A DNA stretch of 64,000 nucleotides from Paraconexibacter antarcticus (GCF_024220175.1 NZ_CP098502.1:3166514-3230513), one strand, 5' to 3'. Shown: positions 16,936 to 27,070, counted from the first letter of the stretch. Notes: generated by a model from the letters alone, not told the origin. Program-made: numbers and translations.

Positions 16936-19035
16936 GTGCGGGCCGCGCGCGGGCAGCGGGCGGCGACGGGCCTCGCGCTCGCGTGCGCGCTCCTGGGCGG
17001 TGTCGGGCTCGGCGTCCCCACGGCCGCGACCGCCGCGGGCGCCGTCCCGCCGCGTGTGTCGGTCGAGCGCGTGCCGCTCACCGCCCCGGCCGTCCAGGTC
17101 CCGGAGCTCGAGGCGCTCGGCCTCGACGTCACCGAGGACGTCACGCCCCGCTCGGCGACCGTCATCGCCCGGTCGGACGCCCAGCGGCGGGCGCTGCGGG
17201 CCGCCGGCTTCGCGCCCGTCACCGTCGTCCCCGACGAGCTCGCGCGCCTGCGCAGCGCGGCGGCGGCCTCGGTCCGCGCGGCGCGCCTGCGGGCCGCGAC
17301 GCCCCGCGCGTCCGGCCTCCCGAGCGGGCGCACGACGTACCGCACCCCGGCGGAGGTCCAGGCCGACCTCGACACCCTCGCCGCCGGCCACCCGGGGCTC
17401 GTGCGGCGGATCACGCTGCCGGAGCGCTCGGTCGACGGGCAGCCGATCACCGGCGTGGAGATCGCGGCGAACGTCGACGTGGCGGACGACGGGCGCCCGG
17501 TGTACGTCGTCCTGGGCGAGCACCACGCGCGCGAGTGGCCCTCGGCGGAGATCGCCCTCGAGTTCGCGCTCGACCTGGTGCAGCACCAGGCGGACCCGCG
17601 GATCGCCCCGCTGCTCGCCGCCGAGCGGATCGTCGTCGTCCCGGTCGTGAACCCCGACGGCTACGCCTACTCGCGCGGGACGCTGCCGGGCGGGCAGCTG
17701 AACGCGTCGGCCGCGCTGAAGCGCCGCAACTGCCGGGCGGACGCGGGCGATCCGGCGGGCGGCGGGTGCGCGCGGCACCGCGGCGTCGACCTGAACCGCA
17801 ACTACGGCGCGTTCTGGGGTGGGCCCGGCGCCTCGACGTCCGCCGACGACGACACCTACCGTGGCACGGGCCCGTGGTCGGAGCCCGAGGCGCAGGCGGT
17901 CCACGAGTTCACCCAGCACCTCGCCGTGACCGGGGTGCAGTCGCTGCACGACGTCGCCGGGCTCGTCCTGCGGCCGCCGGGCTTCCGGGCGCTCGGGCTC
18001 GCGCCCGACGAGGCGCGGCTGAAGGCGCTCGGGGACGCGATGGGGGCGGCGACCGGCTACGCGAGCCGCTTCGGGTACGAGCTCTACGAGGTCACCGGGG
18101 CCACGGAGGACTGGAACTACGTCGCCCAGGGCGCCTTCGGGTACACGATCGAGACGGCCGGGGCGTTCCCCGGCGACACGGACTTCCAGGGGACCTACCA
18201 GACGCACGTCGTCGACCAGTACCTCGGCGGAGGCGCGTCGCCGGGGCCTGCGGGCAAGGGGGTGCGCGAGGCGCTGCTCCTCGCCGCGGAGGAGGCGGCG
18301 GACCCGCGCGACCACACGATCGTGCGCGGCCGCGTCCCCGCGGGCGTGACCCTCAGGCTCCACAAGGACTTCACGACGGTGACGAGCCCCCGCTGCTCGG
18401 ACTCGCTCTCCGCGGACGCCTGCGGGCCGACCGGGACGCCGCTCGCGACGCCGGACGTGCTCGACGTGACGCTGGCCGCGCCCGCGGGCGGCGGGGCCTT
18501 CTCGTGGCACGTGGGGCCGTCGACGCGCCCGTTCGCGCGGGCGCGGGGGACGACCGAGACGTGGACGCTCACGTGCGAGCGGGCCGGGGCCGTCCTCGCG
18601 ACCAAGGCGGTCTTCGCGGACCGCGGCCAGGTCGTCGACGTCGACCCGTGCGATCCGGCGTCGCTGCCGCGCACGCGGGAGGGGGCGGGCTCGGTGGCGC
18701 GGACGGCCGGACGCGTCTCGGCGACCGCGCCGCGGCAGACGCGCGCCTCGGTCGTGCGCCACCGGCAGCTGATGCTCGCGGTCACCTGCCCCGTGGCCTG
18801 CCGGGCGACGATGGTCGTGTCGTCGGGCTCCCGCACCGTCGCGTCGCTCCCGGGGGCGGGCGCGCGCCTCGCGGCGCGGCGCTCGACGCTCGTGCGCGCG
18901 CGGCTCAGCGCGGCGGGCCGGGCCCTGCTCGCGCGGGGGGCCGGGCCGCGCCGGCTGACGGCGCGGGTGCTCGTCCGGGCCGCGGACGGCGACGCCACGA
19001 CGCTCACGCGCCGCATCGTCGTGGCGCGCGGCTGA
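16936..19035 (+). CDS. Secreted M14 zinc carboxypeptidase
   Basis: A 699-residue exported protein. The GTG start is 2 bases after the cinA stop and opens a signal peptide (basic RAARGQRAA, hydrophobic core, AxA-type cleavage near residue 35). The peptidase domain has the zinc ligands in LGEHHAREWPSAE (H..E), the substrate residues in GVDLNRNYGAFWG, the third-ligand region SLHDVAGLVL, and the catalytic Glu in GYTIETAGAFPG. The C-terminal third is beta-rich, low in known motifs and may bind the cell wall or substrate. It is an M14A/B-like carboxypeptidase of uncertain specificity. Confidence 0.92.
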   Translation: MRAARGQRAATGLALACALLGGVGLGVPTAATAAGAVPPRVSVERVPLTAPAVQVPELEALGLDVTEDVTPRSATVIARSDAQRRALRAAGFAPVTVVPDELARLRSAAAASVRAARLRAATPRASGLPSGRTTYRTPAEVQADLDTLAAGHPGLVRRITLPERSVDGQPITGVEIAANVDVADDGRPVYVVLGEHHAREWPSAEIALEFALDLVQHQADPRIAPLLAAERIVVVPVVNPDGYAYSRGTLPGGQLNASAALKRRNCRADAGDPAGGGCARHRGVDLNRNYGAFWGGPGASTSADDDTYRGTGPWSEPEAQAVHEFTQHLAVTGVQSLHDVAGLVLRPPGFRALGLAPDEARLKALGDAMGAATGYASRFGYELYEVTGATEDWNYVAQGAFGYTIETAGAFPGDTDFQGTYQTHVVDQYLGGGASPGPAGKGVREALLLAAEEAADPRDHTIVRGRVPAGVTLRLHKDFTTVTSPRCSDSLSADACGPTGTPLATPDVLDVTLAAPAGGGAFSWHVGPSTRPFARARGTTETWTLTCERAGAVLATKAVFADRGQVVDVDPCDPASLPRTREGAGSVARTAGRVSATAPRQTRASVVRHRQLMLAVTCPVACRATMVVSSGSRTVASLPGAGARLAARRSTLVRARLSAAGRALLARGAGPRRLTARVLVRAADGDATTLTRRIVVARG

Positions 19036-19053
19036 CGCCCCGCCGGGTGTACG

Positions 19054-19067
19054 CGAACAGACGTTCG
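19054..19067. promoter_or_regulatory. LexA (SOS) box upstream of recA
   Basis: CGAAC-AGAC-GTTCG is a perfect dyad matching the actinobacterial/Gram-positive LexA consensus CGAAC-N4-GTTCG. It lies 154 bases before the recA ATG and about 20 bases after the carboxypeptidase stop, as expected for SOS control of recA. Confidence 0.8.
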
Positions 19068-19073
19068 ACGCCG

Positions 19074-19120
19074 GGTTTCTGTGCGGATCCGCGGGCAGAA
19101 ACCGCGCAGATCCCGCACAG
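19074..19120 (+). promoter_or_regulatory. Two mutually exclusive hairpins in the recA leader
   Basis: Stem 1 pairs GGTTTCTG (19074-19081) with CAGAAACC (19096-19103). Stem 2 pairs CTGTGCGGATC (19079-19089) with GATCCCGCACAG (19109-19120), with one bulge. They share bases, so only one can form. They lie between the LexA box and the recA start, and could act as the terminator of the upstream gene or as a leader switch. Confidence 0.45.
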
Positions 19121-19221
19121 GAAGGGGGTTTCGCCGTCACACGGGGCGCCCGTACGGTCCGGTTCCGTCCGCGCTGGCGGGCACTATCCGTCGCACCACA
19201 GATGAGAAAGGCAGTCCCCAC

Positions 19222-20340
<1,119 letters not shown>

Positions 20341-20366
20341 GCCGCCAGGGCCCGGGGACGACGGCC

Positions 20367-20876
20367 GTGTGGGACGACGGCACGACGGGGGCGCAGGAGC
20401 GGGTCGTCGACCCGCAGCTGCGCCTCCAGCAGGCGCTGGACCTCGCGTACCGGTACCTCGCGCGGCGGGATCGTACCGTCTCGGAGGTCCGGACGCAGCT
20501 CGAGCACAAGCGGGTCGAGCCGTCGACGATCGACGACGTCGTCGCGGAGCTCACTGAGCTCGGGTACCTCGACGACGCGCGGTACGCCCAGCGCTACGCC
20601 GAGGACCGGCGCACGCTCGACGGCTGGGGGCCGGACCGCATCGAGCGCAAGCTCGTCGCGCTCGGGCTCTCCAGGGAGCTCATCGCGCAGGCACTGTCGG
20701 CCCGGGACGCGGCGGACGAGCTCGACGCGGCGGTCGCGGTGCTGCAACGGCGCTTCCGCGAGCCGGCCGACGATCCGAAGGGACGCGAGCGCGCGCTCGG
20801 CGTCCTCGTACGCAAGGGCTACGACCTCGAGCTCGCGTACGACGCGGTGCGACGGTTCGAGCGCGCGCGCGCCTGA
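20367..20876 (+). CDS. recX: RecX regulatory protein
   Basis: A 169-residue RecA modulator made of three-helix repeats, seen in YRYLARRDRTVSEVRTQLEH, LGYLDDARYAQRYAEDRR and GPDRIERKLVALGLSRE. RecX binds the RecA filament groove and limits its activity. The GTG start at 20367 is 26 bases after recA, the usual co-transcribed arrangement. The length is normal for actinobacterial RecX. Confidence 0.93.
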   Translation: MWDDGTTGAQERVVDPQLRLQQALDLAYRYLARRDRTVSEVRTQLEHKRVEPSTIDDVVAELTELGYLDDARYAQRYAEDRRTLDGWGPDRIERKLVALGLSRELIAQALSARDAADELDAAVAVLQRRFREPADDPKGRERALGVLVRKGYDLELAYDAVRRFERARA

Positions 20877-20935
20877 ACGCGAGCGCGCCGGGCGGGCGGG
20901 CGTTTCGGAGGTGGTTGCGTGGGCATCCATCTTCT

Positions 20936-21784
20936 ATGACCACCTCGACGAACCAGATCCCGACGGTCGACCTCGCGGGCGGAGGTGAGATCCCGCAGCT
21001 CGGGTTCGGCGTGTGGCAGGTCCCGCCGGCCGAGACGACCGAGGCGGTGACGCGGGCGCTGCTCGCCGGGTACCGCCACATCGACACCGCCGCGGCCTAC
21101 GGCAACGAGGCCGGCGTCGGTCAGGCCATCCACGCAGCCGGGCTCGCGCGCAGCGACGTCTTCGTCACGACGAAGTGCTTCAACGACGACCACGGCCGCG
21201 AGCCGGCGAAGCGGGCGCTCAAGGCGAGCCTGCAGCAGCTCGAGACCGACTACGTCGACCTCTACCTCATCCACTGGCCGGTCCCCGCGCACGACAAGTA
21301 CGTCGAGACGTGGGAGGCGCTCATCGAGCTCCGTGAGGCGGGCCTGGCGCGCGCGATCGGCGTGTGCAACTTCAACGCCGGGCACCTGGAGCGGATCATC
21401 GAGGCCACGGGCGTCACCCCGGCGCTGAACCAGGTCGAGCTGCACCCGCGCTTCCAGCAGGCGGGCCTCCGTCGCGAGCACGCCGAGCTCGGCATCCCGA
21501 CCGAGGCGTGGAGCCCGCTCGGCAAGGGCCGGGTGTTCGACGATCCGACCGTGACGGCGATCGCCGAGGCGCACGGCAAGACGCCCGCCCAGGTCGTCAT
21601 CCGCTGGCACCTGCAGCTCGGGAACATCGTCATCCCGAAGTCGGTGACGCCCGCGCGCATCGAGGAGAACATCGACGTCTTCGACTTCCACCTGACGCCC
21701 GACGAGATGGCGGCGTTCGAGACGCTCGAGGCCGACGACCGCACCGGGCCGGACCCGGAGACGTTCATCCGCCCCGGCGGCTGA
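20936..21784 (+). CDS. Aldo/keto reductase
   Basis: A 282-residue NADPH-dependent (alpha/beta)8 reductase of the 2,5-diketo-D-gluconate reductase type. The catalytic tetrad is visible: Asp and Tyr in HIDTAAAYGNEAGVG, Lys in VTTKCFNDD, His in YLIHWPVP. The cofactor segment IPKSVTPARIEENIDVFDF is present near the C-terminus. The ATG at 20936 gives the normal N-terminus (TVDLAGGGEIPQLGFGVWQV). The physiological substrate is unknown. It lies between recX and rny and appears to be a separate unit. Confidence 0.93.
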   Translation: MTTSTNQIPTVDLAGGGEIPQLGFGVWQVPPAETTEAVTRALLAGYRHIDTAAAYGNEAGVGQAIHAAGLARSDVFVTTKCFNDDHGREPAKRALKASLQQLETDYVDLYLIHWPVPAHDKYVETWEALIELREAGLARAIGVCNFNAGHLERIIEATGVTPALNQVELHPRFQQAGLRREHAELGIPTEAWSPLGKGRVFDDPTVTAIAEAHGKTPAQVVIRWHLQLGNIVIPKSVTPARIEENIDVFDFHLTPDEMAAFETLEADDRTGPDPETFIRPGG

Positions 21785-22187
21785 GCGCAGCCGGAGGGCG
21801 GCCGGAAGCGCCCGGTCGCAACCTCCGTCCGCGGGAGCCCGCTGCACGTTGCGGCGGGCACCCCGATGGCTCTACGATCAGAGCAAGCGACAGACTGAGC
21901 CCACCCGGGCACGAACATCCAGCAAATACGCAGTTTCCGACCGAGTACCACTGACCTCCGGACGCCCGAACCCCCGATCCTTAAGGCCTGATCGCGCGCC
22001 GGTCGCGCGAGGCCGCTCATTTATCACCTTCATCCACCGCGCTCCCTGAGATCCAGCCGCTCCGACGGCAGCCCGCCGTCTCCTCGACCCCGCCCGCCGC
22101 GGGCTCGTCCATCGCTCCATAGACCCACCGGAGACCGTCCGTCTCCCGGCGTTCCGCCGGGCCGGACGAGGAGAGAGAGGACCACCC
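21785..22187 (+). promoter_or_regulatory. Long leader region of rny with a sigma-A-like promoter
   Basis: About 400 bases without a gene. A good promoter is present: TTGCGG at 21849-21854, an 18-bp spacer and TACGAT at 21873-21878, which would give a 5' leader near 300 nt. The leader contains a relatively AT-rich stretch around 22015-22030. It ends with GAGAGAGAGGACC, the ribosome binding site of rny. I see no known riboswitch. Confidence 0.5.
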
Positions 22188-23672
22188 ATGGTGATCGTGA
22201 TCGCGGTAGCACTCGTTGCCACCGGCCTCGCCGCCGCAGCCCTGCTGACGACGCGCACCCGCCCCGGGCACCTGCCGGTCCAGCCCGCCGCGCCGGGCGG
22301 GTTGCTCGCGCTGCGCGCCCGGGACCGCGGACGCCACGCGCTCGGCCGCAGCCGGCGCGACCCCGACGGCGCCCGACCCGACCCCGCCCTCGCCCTCCTG
22401 TCGCCCGCGATCGAGGAGTCGATCGCCCGCCGGCTCGCGGAGCTCGACCGTCGCGAGCAGGCGGTCGACGCCCGTGACCGCGCGCTCGCCGCCGAGCGCC
22501 AAGAGCTCGCGCGCCGCCGCGACGAGCTCACCACCGCGCTCGAGCGGGTCGGCGGGCTGAGCGCCGCGGAGGCGCGGCAGGCCGTCCTGAAGGAGGCCGA
22601 GGACGCCGCCCGCCACGATCGCGCCCGCCTGCTGCGCGAGATCGAGGCCGAGACGAAGCGCGACGCCGCCCGCCGCGTGCGGTCGATCCTCTCCGTCGCG
22701 ATGCAGCGGCTCGCCGCGTCCCACGCCGCCGAGAGCACCGTCAGCGTCGTCCAGCTCCCCGCGGACGACATGAAGGGGCGCATCATCGGGCGCGAGGGGC
22801 GGAACATCCGCGCCCTCGAGACGCTGACCGGGGTCGACTTCATCATCGACGACACCCCCGGCGCGGTCGTCCTCTCGGCCTTCGACGGGGTCCGCCGCGA
22901 GGTCGCGCGGATGACGCTCGAGGCCCTCCTGCAGGACGGGCGGATCCACCCCGCCAAGATCGAGGAGGCCTTCTACCAGGCGAAGTCCTCGATGGAAGCC
23001 CGGATCGACGACCTGGGGGAGGAGGCGGTCCTCGCGGCGGACGTCCAGGGCCTGGATCCCGAGCTCATCCGGATGCTCGGCCGGCTGCGGTTCCGCACGA
23101 GCTACGGGCAGAACGTCCTCGCCCACAGCGTCGAGTGCGCGAACCTCGCGGCGATGATGGCCCACGAGCTCGGGGCGAGCCCCGCGACCGCGCGCCGCGC
23201 CGCGCTGCTGCACGACATCGGGAAGGCCGTCACCCACGAGGTCGACGGGCCGCACGCGCTCGTCGGCGGGGACCTCGCGCGGCGCCACGGCGAGAGCGAG
23301 GCCGTCGCCCACGCGATGGAGGCCCACCACAACGAGGTCGAGCCGCAGACCGTCGAGGCGGTCATCGTGCAGGCTGCGGACGCGCTGTCCGGCGCCCGGC
23401 CGGGTGCGCGCGGCGAGTCGCTCGAGCACTACGTCAAGCGGCTGCGGGACCTCGAGCAGCTCGCGGCCCGCCACCCGGGCGTCGACAAGGCCTACGCGAT
23501 GCAGGCGGGCCGCGAGATCCGCGTCATCGTCGCCCCCGAGGCGGTCGACGACGACGGCGCCGCGGGGCTCGCCCGGACGCTGGCCCGGCAGATCGAGCAG
23601 GAGCTCGAGTACCCCGGGCAGATCAAGGTCACGGTCATCCGGGAGTCACGCGCGACGGACGTCGCGCACTGA
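22188..23672 (+). CDS. rny: Ribonuclease Y
   Basis: A 494-residue membrane-anchored endoribonuclease that starts mRNA decay. It has an N-terminal transmembrane helix (about 3-20), a long charged coiled coil (about 75-165), a KH domain with GRIIGREGRNIRALE near 198-211, and an HD domain with LLHDIGKAVTHEVDG (His-Asp at about 342-343). The C-terminus IKVTVIRESRATDVAH matches the family end. The linker after the membrane helix is longer and more Arg/Pro-rich than usual. It is placed upstream of miaB, from which it is separated by two unrelated genes and an island. Confidence 0.96.
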   Translation: MVIVIAVALVATGLAAAALLTTRTRPGHLPVQPAAPGGLLALRARDRGRHALGRSRRDPDGARPDPALALLSPAIEESIARRLAELDRREQAVDARDRALAAERQELARRRDELTTALERVGGLSAAEARQAVLKEAEDAARHDRARLLREIEAETKRDAARRVRSILSVAMQRLAASHAAESTVSVVQLPADDMKGRIIGREGRNIRALETLTGVDFIIDDTPGAVVLSAFDGVRREVARMTLEALLQDGRIHPAKIEEAFYQAKSSMEARIDDLGEEAVLAADVQGLDPELIRMLGRLRFRTSYGQNVLAHSVECANLAAMMAHELGASPATARRAALLHDIGKAVTHEVDGPHALVGGDLARRHGESEAVAHAMEAHHNEVEPQTVEAVIVQAADALSGARPGARGESLEHYVKRLRDLEQLAARHPGVDKAYAMQAGREIRVIVAPEAVDDDGAAGLARTLARQIEQELEYPGQIKVTVIRESRATDVAH

Positions 23673-23695
23673 GCCGGGCCGGGCGCCCGCCGCGT

Positions 23696-24664
23696 TCAGA
23701 ACCCGAACGCACCGCGCATGCTCGTCGCGCGCCTCGCGTTTCCGATGAATCCGAGGCCGAGCATCTCCTCGGTCGTGCGCAGCATCGAGTAGTGGTCGAA
23801 CGACGCGCCCGACACGGTCCCGGGGACGATCGAGGGGGCCGCGACGACCGTCGCGATGTGGTTCGAGTGGCCGGAGTCGTCCTCGTCCCACGTGAGGAAG
23901 ACGGCGGTCCTCCCGGCGGCGTACTCGGGGCTCGCGAAGACCTTGCCCATGAACGTCGCGAGCCACGCGTCGCCGGTCGCCGTGTCGCAGTCGTGCATGT
24001 CGTCGCAGAGGTTCGGCGTGACGAAGGTGAAGCGGGCGGAGAGGTCCGGCGCGGCGGCGAGCGGGACGTCGAGCGACGCGCACCCGGTGCGGAGGTTCGT
24101 GTAGTACGCCGCCGGGTTGTGCTTCACCGCGTACCGACCGGAGCCGCTCAGCCGGCAGCTCGACGGCATCGACTCCTCGAGCGATCGCCAGGCTCCGGGG
24201 AGCTGGGCGAAGATGTTCGGCACGGTCAGCGGATGCGAGGACGGCGGGTCGTCGTCGGCGATGCCCTGCGTGTCGCCGGACGTCATCGCGATGTAGTTCG
24301 GCAGGCTCGGGTGGGTCTCGGCGAGGAACCGGCTCGCGCTGCCGCACTGCCGGGCGAGCTGATTGATGTACGGCGCGTCGGGCGACCCGATGATCGAGGC
24401 GCTCGCGGTGTTCTCCATGACGATCCACACGACGTGGTCGTAGCCGGAGGGCGCGGTGGTCGTGCGCCCGCAGGGGCCGCCCGTCCCCGCCGCGACCGGG
24501 GGCGCCGTCCGGCCGGCCGGCGGCCCCGGCTTCGTCGCACCGCCACCGCCACCACCACCACCACCACCACCACCACCACCGGACTTCGCCGCCAGGACGA
24601 GTCCTCCGAGGACCGCGAGCGCGACGAGGAGGGTCAGGCCGACGGTCGGGATCCGCTGCTTCAT
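23696..24664 (-). CDS. Exported phosphoesterase (acid phosphatase-like)
   Basis: A 322-residue protein with an N-terminal membrane/signal segment (TVGLTLLVALAVLGGLVLA) followed by about 14 consecutive Gly. The catalytic domain resembles the phosphoesterase family that includes phospholipase C and acid phosphatases: HVVWIVMENTASASII, ETHPSLPNYIAMTSGD (nucleophile region), FLTWDEDDSGHSNHI and SIVPGTVSGASFDHYSMLRTTEEMLGL. It probably hydrolyses phosphate esters outside the cytoplasmic membrane. Start at 24664 with a purine-rich site. It converges with rny. Confidence 0.9.
   Translation of the reverse strand: MKQRIPTVGLTLLVALAVLGGLVLAAKSGGGGGGGGGGGGGGATKPGPPAGRTAPPVAAGTGGPCGRTTTAPSGYDHVVWIVMENTASASIIGSPDAPYINQLARQCGSASRFLAETHPSLPNYIAMTSGDTQGIADDDPPSSHPLTVPNIFAQLPGAWRSLEESMPSSCRLSGSGRYAVKHNPAAYYTNLRTGCASLDVPLAAAPDLSARFTFVTPNLCDDMHDCDTATGDAWLATFMGKVFASPEYAAGRTAVFLTWDEDDSGHSNHIATVVAAPSIVPGTVSGASFDHYSMLRTTEEMLGLGFIGNARRATSMRGAFGF
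24543..24580. repeat. CCA trinucleotide tract coding for poly-Gly
   Basis: Roughly a dozen CCA units (one CCG interruption), read as GGT/GGC Gly codons on the minus strand inside the phosphoesterase gene. It forms the linker between the membrane segment and the enzyme domain. Such tracts expand and contract by slippage without frameshift. Confidence 0.85.
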
Positions 24665-24719
24665 CGTCGTCGCTCCGGGCTGGAAACGGGCCTCCGCGAT
24701 CCTAGTCCTCCGGGCCGGG

Positions 24720-24725
24720 TATCTT
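24720..24725 (+). promoter_or_regulatory. Predicted -10 box of the alpha/beta hydrolase (leaderless)
   Basis: TATCTT, 7 nt before the ATG at 24733. Confidence 0.5.
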
Positions 24726-24732
24726 CGGCGAC

Positions 24733-25590
24733 ATGAGCGGAATCGAGGCTTGGTGGTCGGCGGGTGAGCGGGTCCTGGTCGAGCTTCGCGGCGTCGAGCG
24801 CGCGATCTTCGCCCGGCGGCTCGGCGAGGGGCACCCGATGACGCTGCTGCACGGATTCCCGAGCTGCTCGTACGACTGGGCCGGGATCGCCGGCCGCCTG
24901 GCCGAGCGCCACTCGCTGCTGCTTCCGGACCTCCTCGGGTTCGGCGCCTCGGAGAAGCCGGTCGAGCACGAGTACTCGATCGATGAGCAGGCGGACCTCG
25001 TCGAGGCGCTGTGGCTGCGGGAGGGCGTGACGGCCACGACCCTCGTCGCGCACGACTACTCGGTGACGGTCGTGCAGGAGCTGCTCGCCCGCCAGGCCGC
25101 GGGCACGTCGGCGGTCGAGCTGACCGCCGTGCATCTGCTGAACGGCGGGCTGTACCCCCGTCTGCACCGACCCGAGCCAGTGCAGACGGCGCTGCTCGAT
25201 CCGGTGCAGGGGCCCGCGATCAGCGCCGGCATGACGGCTGAGGCGATGGCGGCGGCGCTGCGGCCGACGTTCGCACCCGGGTTCGACCACGCGGAGGCCG
25301 ACGCGGACATCTGGCACGCCGCTGCGCGGGGCGGGGTCGTCCTCCACAAGCTGATCCGCTACATGGTGGACCGCCGGGAGCACGAGCGCCGCTGGGTGGA
25401 CGCACTCGAGACCACCGCGGTCCCGCTGAGCTTCGTGTGGGGACAGCTGGACCCGATCTCCGGGCGGCACATCGGCGAGGAGATCCGCGAGCGGATCCCG
25501 TCCGCTCCGTTCGCAGCGCTCGAGGACGTCGGGCACTGGCCCCAGCTCGAGGCGCCCGAGCGGGTGGTCGCCGCGGTCCTCGGGGACTGA
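24733..25590 (+). CDS. Alpha/beta hydrolase with Asp nucleophile (epoxide hydrolase/haloalkane dehalogenase/MEST-like)
   Basis: A 285-residue alpha/beta hydrolase. The oxyanion motif is LLHGFPSCSYDW. The nucleophile elbow is VAHDYSVTVV, where the central residue is Asp rather than Ser. The acid is in WGQLDPISG and the His in DVGHWPQLEAPE. An Asp nucleophile points to epoxide hydrolases, haloalkane dehalogenases or the MEST-like group rather than esterases, and the HGFPxxSYDW and HDYS signature is closest to MEST-like proteins. It is a single gene with its own leaderless promoter. The substrate is unknown. Confidence 0.9.
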   Translation: MSGIEAWWSAGERVLVELRGVERAIFARRLGEGHPMTLLHGFPSCSYDWAGIAGRLAERHSLLLPDLLGFGASEKPVEHEYSIDEQADLVEALWLREGVTATTLVAHDYSVTVVQELLARQAAGTSAVELTAVHLLNGGLYPRLHRPEPVQTALLDPVQGPAISAGMTAEAMAAALRPTFAPGFDHAEADADIWHAAARGGVVLHKLIRYMVDRREHERRWVDALETTAVPLSFVWGQLDPISGRHIGEEIRERIPSAPFAALEDVGHWPQLEAPERVVAAVLGD

Positions 25591-25656
25591 TCGCGCCTCG
25601 GACAGGCTGCGACGCAGGTCGCGTCCGCGGGGAGGCGAGCGAAGGACGTCCGGCCG

Positions 25657-25720
25657 GCCGATCGCTCTACTCTTGGCCGACGCATGGGACCCGCCACGAA
25701 GAGCTACCACGTCACGACGT
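25657..25720 (+). repeat. Left copy of the miaB promoter and first codons (island boundary)
   Basis: GCCGATCGCTCTACTCTTG (25657-25675) is identical to 28868-28886 and contains the TACTCT -10 box. GCTACCACGTCACGACGT (25703-25720) is identical to 28921-28938. Between them an ATG at 25684 starts MGPATKSYHVTT, matching the miaB N-terminus YHVTTFGCQ up to the point where homology stops at 25721. This looks like the original miaB 5' end, now cut off from the rest. Confidence 0.85.
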
Positions 25721-25756
25721 GGTTTTGTTTCTGCAGACAGCCTCGGCACGGCTTTG

Positions 25757-26768
25757 ATGGTGGGCCTCGTCGTAGGCGAAGATGAACGGGTGACTTGGTG
25801 CTTGCCGGCTCGTGCTGATCAGGCGACGCTCGATCGTGTGGTCGAGGACCGTGGGCTTGCGGATGTCGGGGATGCTCGCGCGGCGGTGGCGAAGGTCTTC
25901 GGGTTCGTGTCGTGGGACGCGATCTGCGCGGCGATCGAGCGGCGGGGGATCCTGAACGCCCGGGATGTGGAGCGTGCGCGCGCTCGTATCGACGGGGATC
26001 GGGCGTGGGCGACGAGCGATCTGACTGGGTGGTGTGATCACCGGTGCGGTGCAGCGCCGCTGAACTACATGGCGATGTTCCGCTTTGACGCGCCGAGCCT
26101 CGGTCTGTCGGGGCCTCTTGAAGGAACCGATGAGATGGCGCGGCTGCTGCTCGACGCGGGGGCGCCGGTGAGCGGGAGCCCGGGTGAGGATGAGACGCCG
26201 CTGATGACCGCAGCGAGCTACGGAGATGCGGACGTGGCGCGGGTGTTTGATCGAGGCCGGCGCGGATCTGGACTTGCTCGCGACGGAGAGCTCGGGTGGG
26301 GTTCCGGGCGGCAGCGCGCTGCTGCATGCTGCGGTGTTCGGGATGACCGACGTGCTCGACGCGGTCGTCGGCGCTGGGGCACGGGTGCGAAGCCTGGTCG
26401 AGGCGGCGGCGGCCGGAGATCTGACCGGTTGGCCGATCGACGAGGCGAGCGATGAGGAACGGATCAGAGCGCTGATCATGGCGGCCGATCATCAGCGCCT
26501 TGATGTGATGGACCAGCTGCTTGCAGCCGGGACGCCGATCGACGGGGTCGATCCGGTGTGGGATCGGCATCCGCTTCGACTCGCGGCCGAGCACGGGCGT
26601 CCGGTCAGCGTCAGGTACCTGCTCGAGCACGGCGCCGATCCAACGCTCACCGATCACCAAGGACGCAGCGCACTTGACCTGTGCCAGGGTGAGCATCGGT
26701 ACATGCCCGGCCCCGGTCACGATGGACGGACCGGGTTGTTGCGAGCCGCGCTCGAAGCAGGCGGTTAG
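25757..26768 (+). pseudogene. Ankyrin-repeat protein gene with a frameshift
   Basis: Two overlapping frames make one ankyrin-repeat protein. The first (from ATG 25757) reads through DARAAVAKVFGFVSWDAI, a typical N-terminal leader of bacterial ankyrin proteins, to ETPLMTAASYGDADVARV. It then loses the family at about 26250. The second frame continues LIEAGADLDLLA, SALLHAAVFGMTDVLDAVVGAGA, HPLRLAAEHGRPVSVRYLLEHGAD to the stop at 26768. One extra T in the TTT near 26250 explains the break, since removing it restores VLIEAGAD. It is either a true pseudogene or a sequencing error. The stop overlaps that of the convergent gene. Confidence 0.8.
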
Positions 26769-27070
26769 AGCCCGAGCGCGGTCGTGATCCAGGAGTCGGC
26801 GGGGAGGCCGGCGATCCCGTCAGGCGTCGCGTACCGCCGACAGGTCAAGGCATAGTCGTGCCGTTGGTGCGCGTCGGGGTCCACGTCCTGGCCGTCGATC
26901 CGCAGTGTCGGGGAGCCGAGGAACCGCTCGTGTTCGGCGGCCTCAGCTGTCTCCACCCGGCGCAGGTGAACCTGTTCGCTGCGGCCGGCCTCGCTGAGGA
27001 TCTCACCGACGTGCTCGAGGAGCAGATCGGCGTTCGGGCAGCCCTCGAAGTACAGCATCTCGATGTGCAC
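26765..27070 (-). CDS. Small thioredoxin-fold protein (DF family, selenoprotein-related)
   Basis: A 101-residue protein beginning MHIEMLYFEGCPNADLLLEHV, with FLGSPTLRIDGQDVDP and YALTCRRYATPDGIAGLPADSW. It resembles small thioredoxin-like proteins annotated as the DF family of (seleno)proteins, in which a redox Cys or selenocysteine sits after the first strand. Here the motif is EGCPN with a single Cys, plus another Cys in LTCRRY. A thiol redox role is an inference. It converges tail to tail with the ankyrin gene, with overlapping stop codons. Confidence 0.78.
   Translation of the reverse strand: MHIEMLYFEGCPNADLLLEHVGEILSEAGRSEQVHLRRVETAEAAEHERFLGSPTLRIDGQDVDPDAHQRHDYALTCRRYATPDGIAGLPADSWITTALGL

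Noticed and set aside
26765..27070. The thioredoxin-like gene as a selenoprotein with in-frame TGA.
   Set aside because: The redox position has an ordinary Cys codon (EGCPN), the frame has no internal TGA, and no SECIS-like stem follows.
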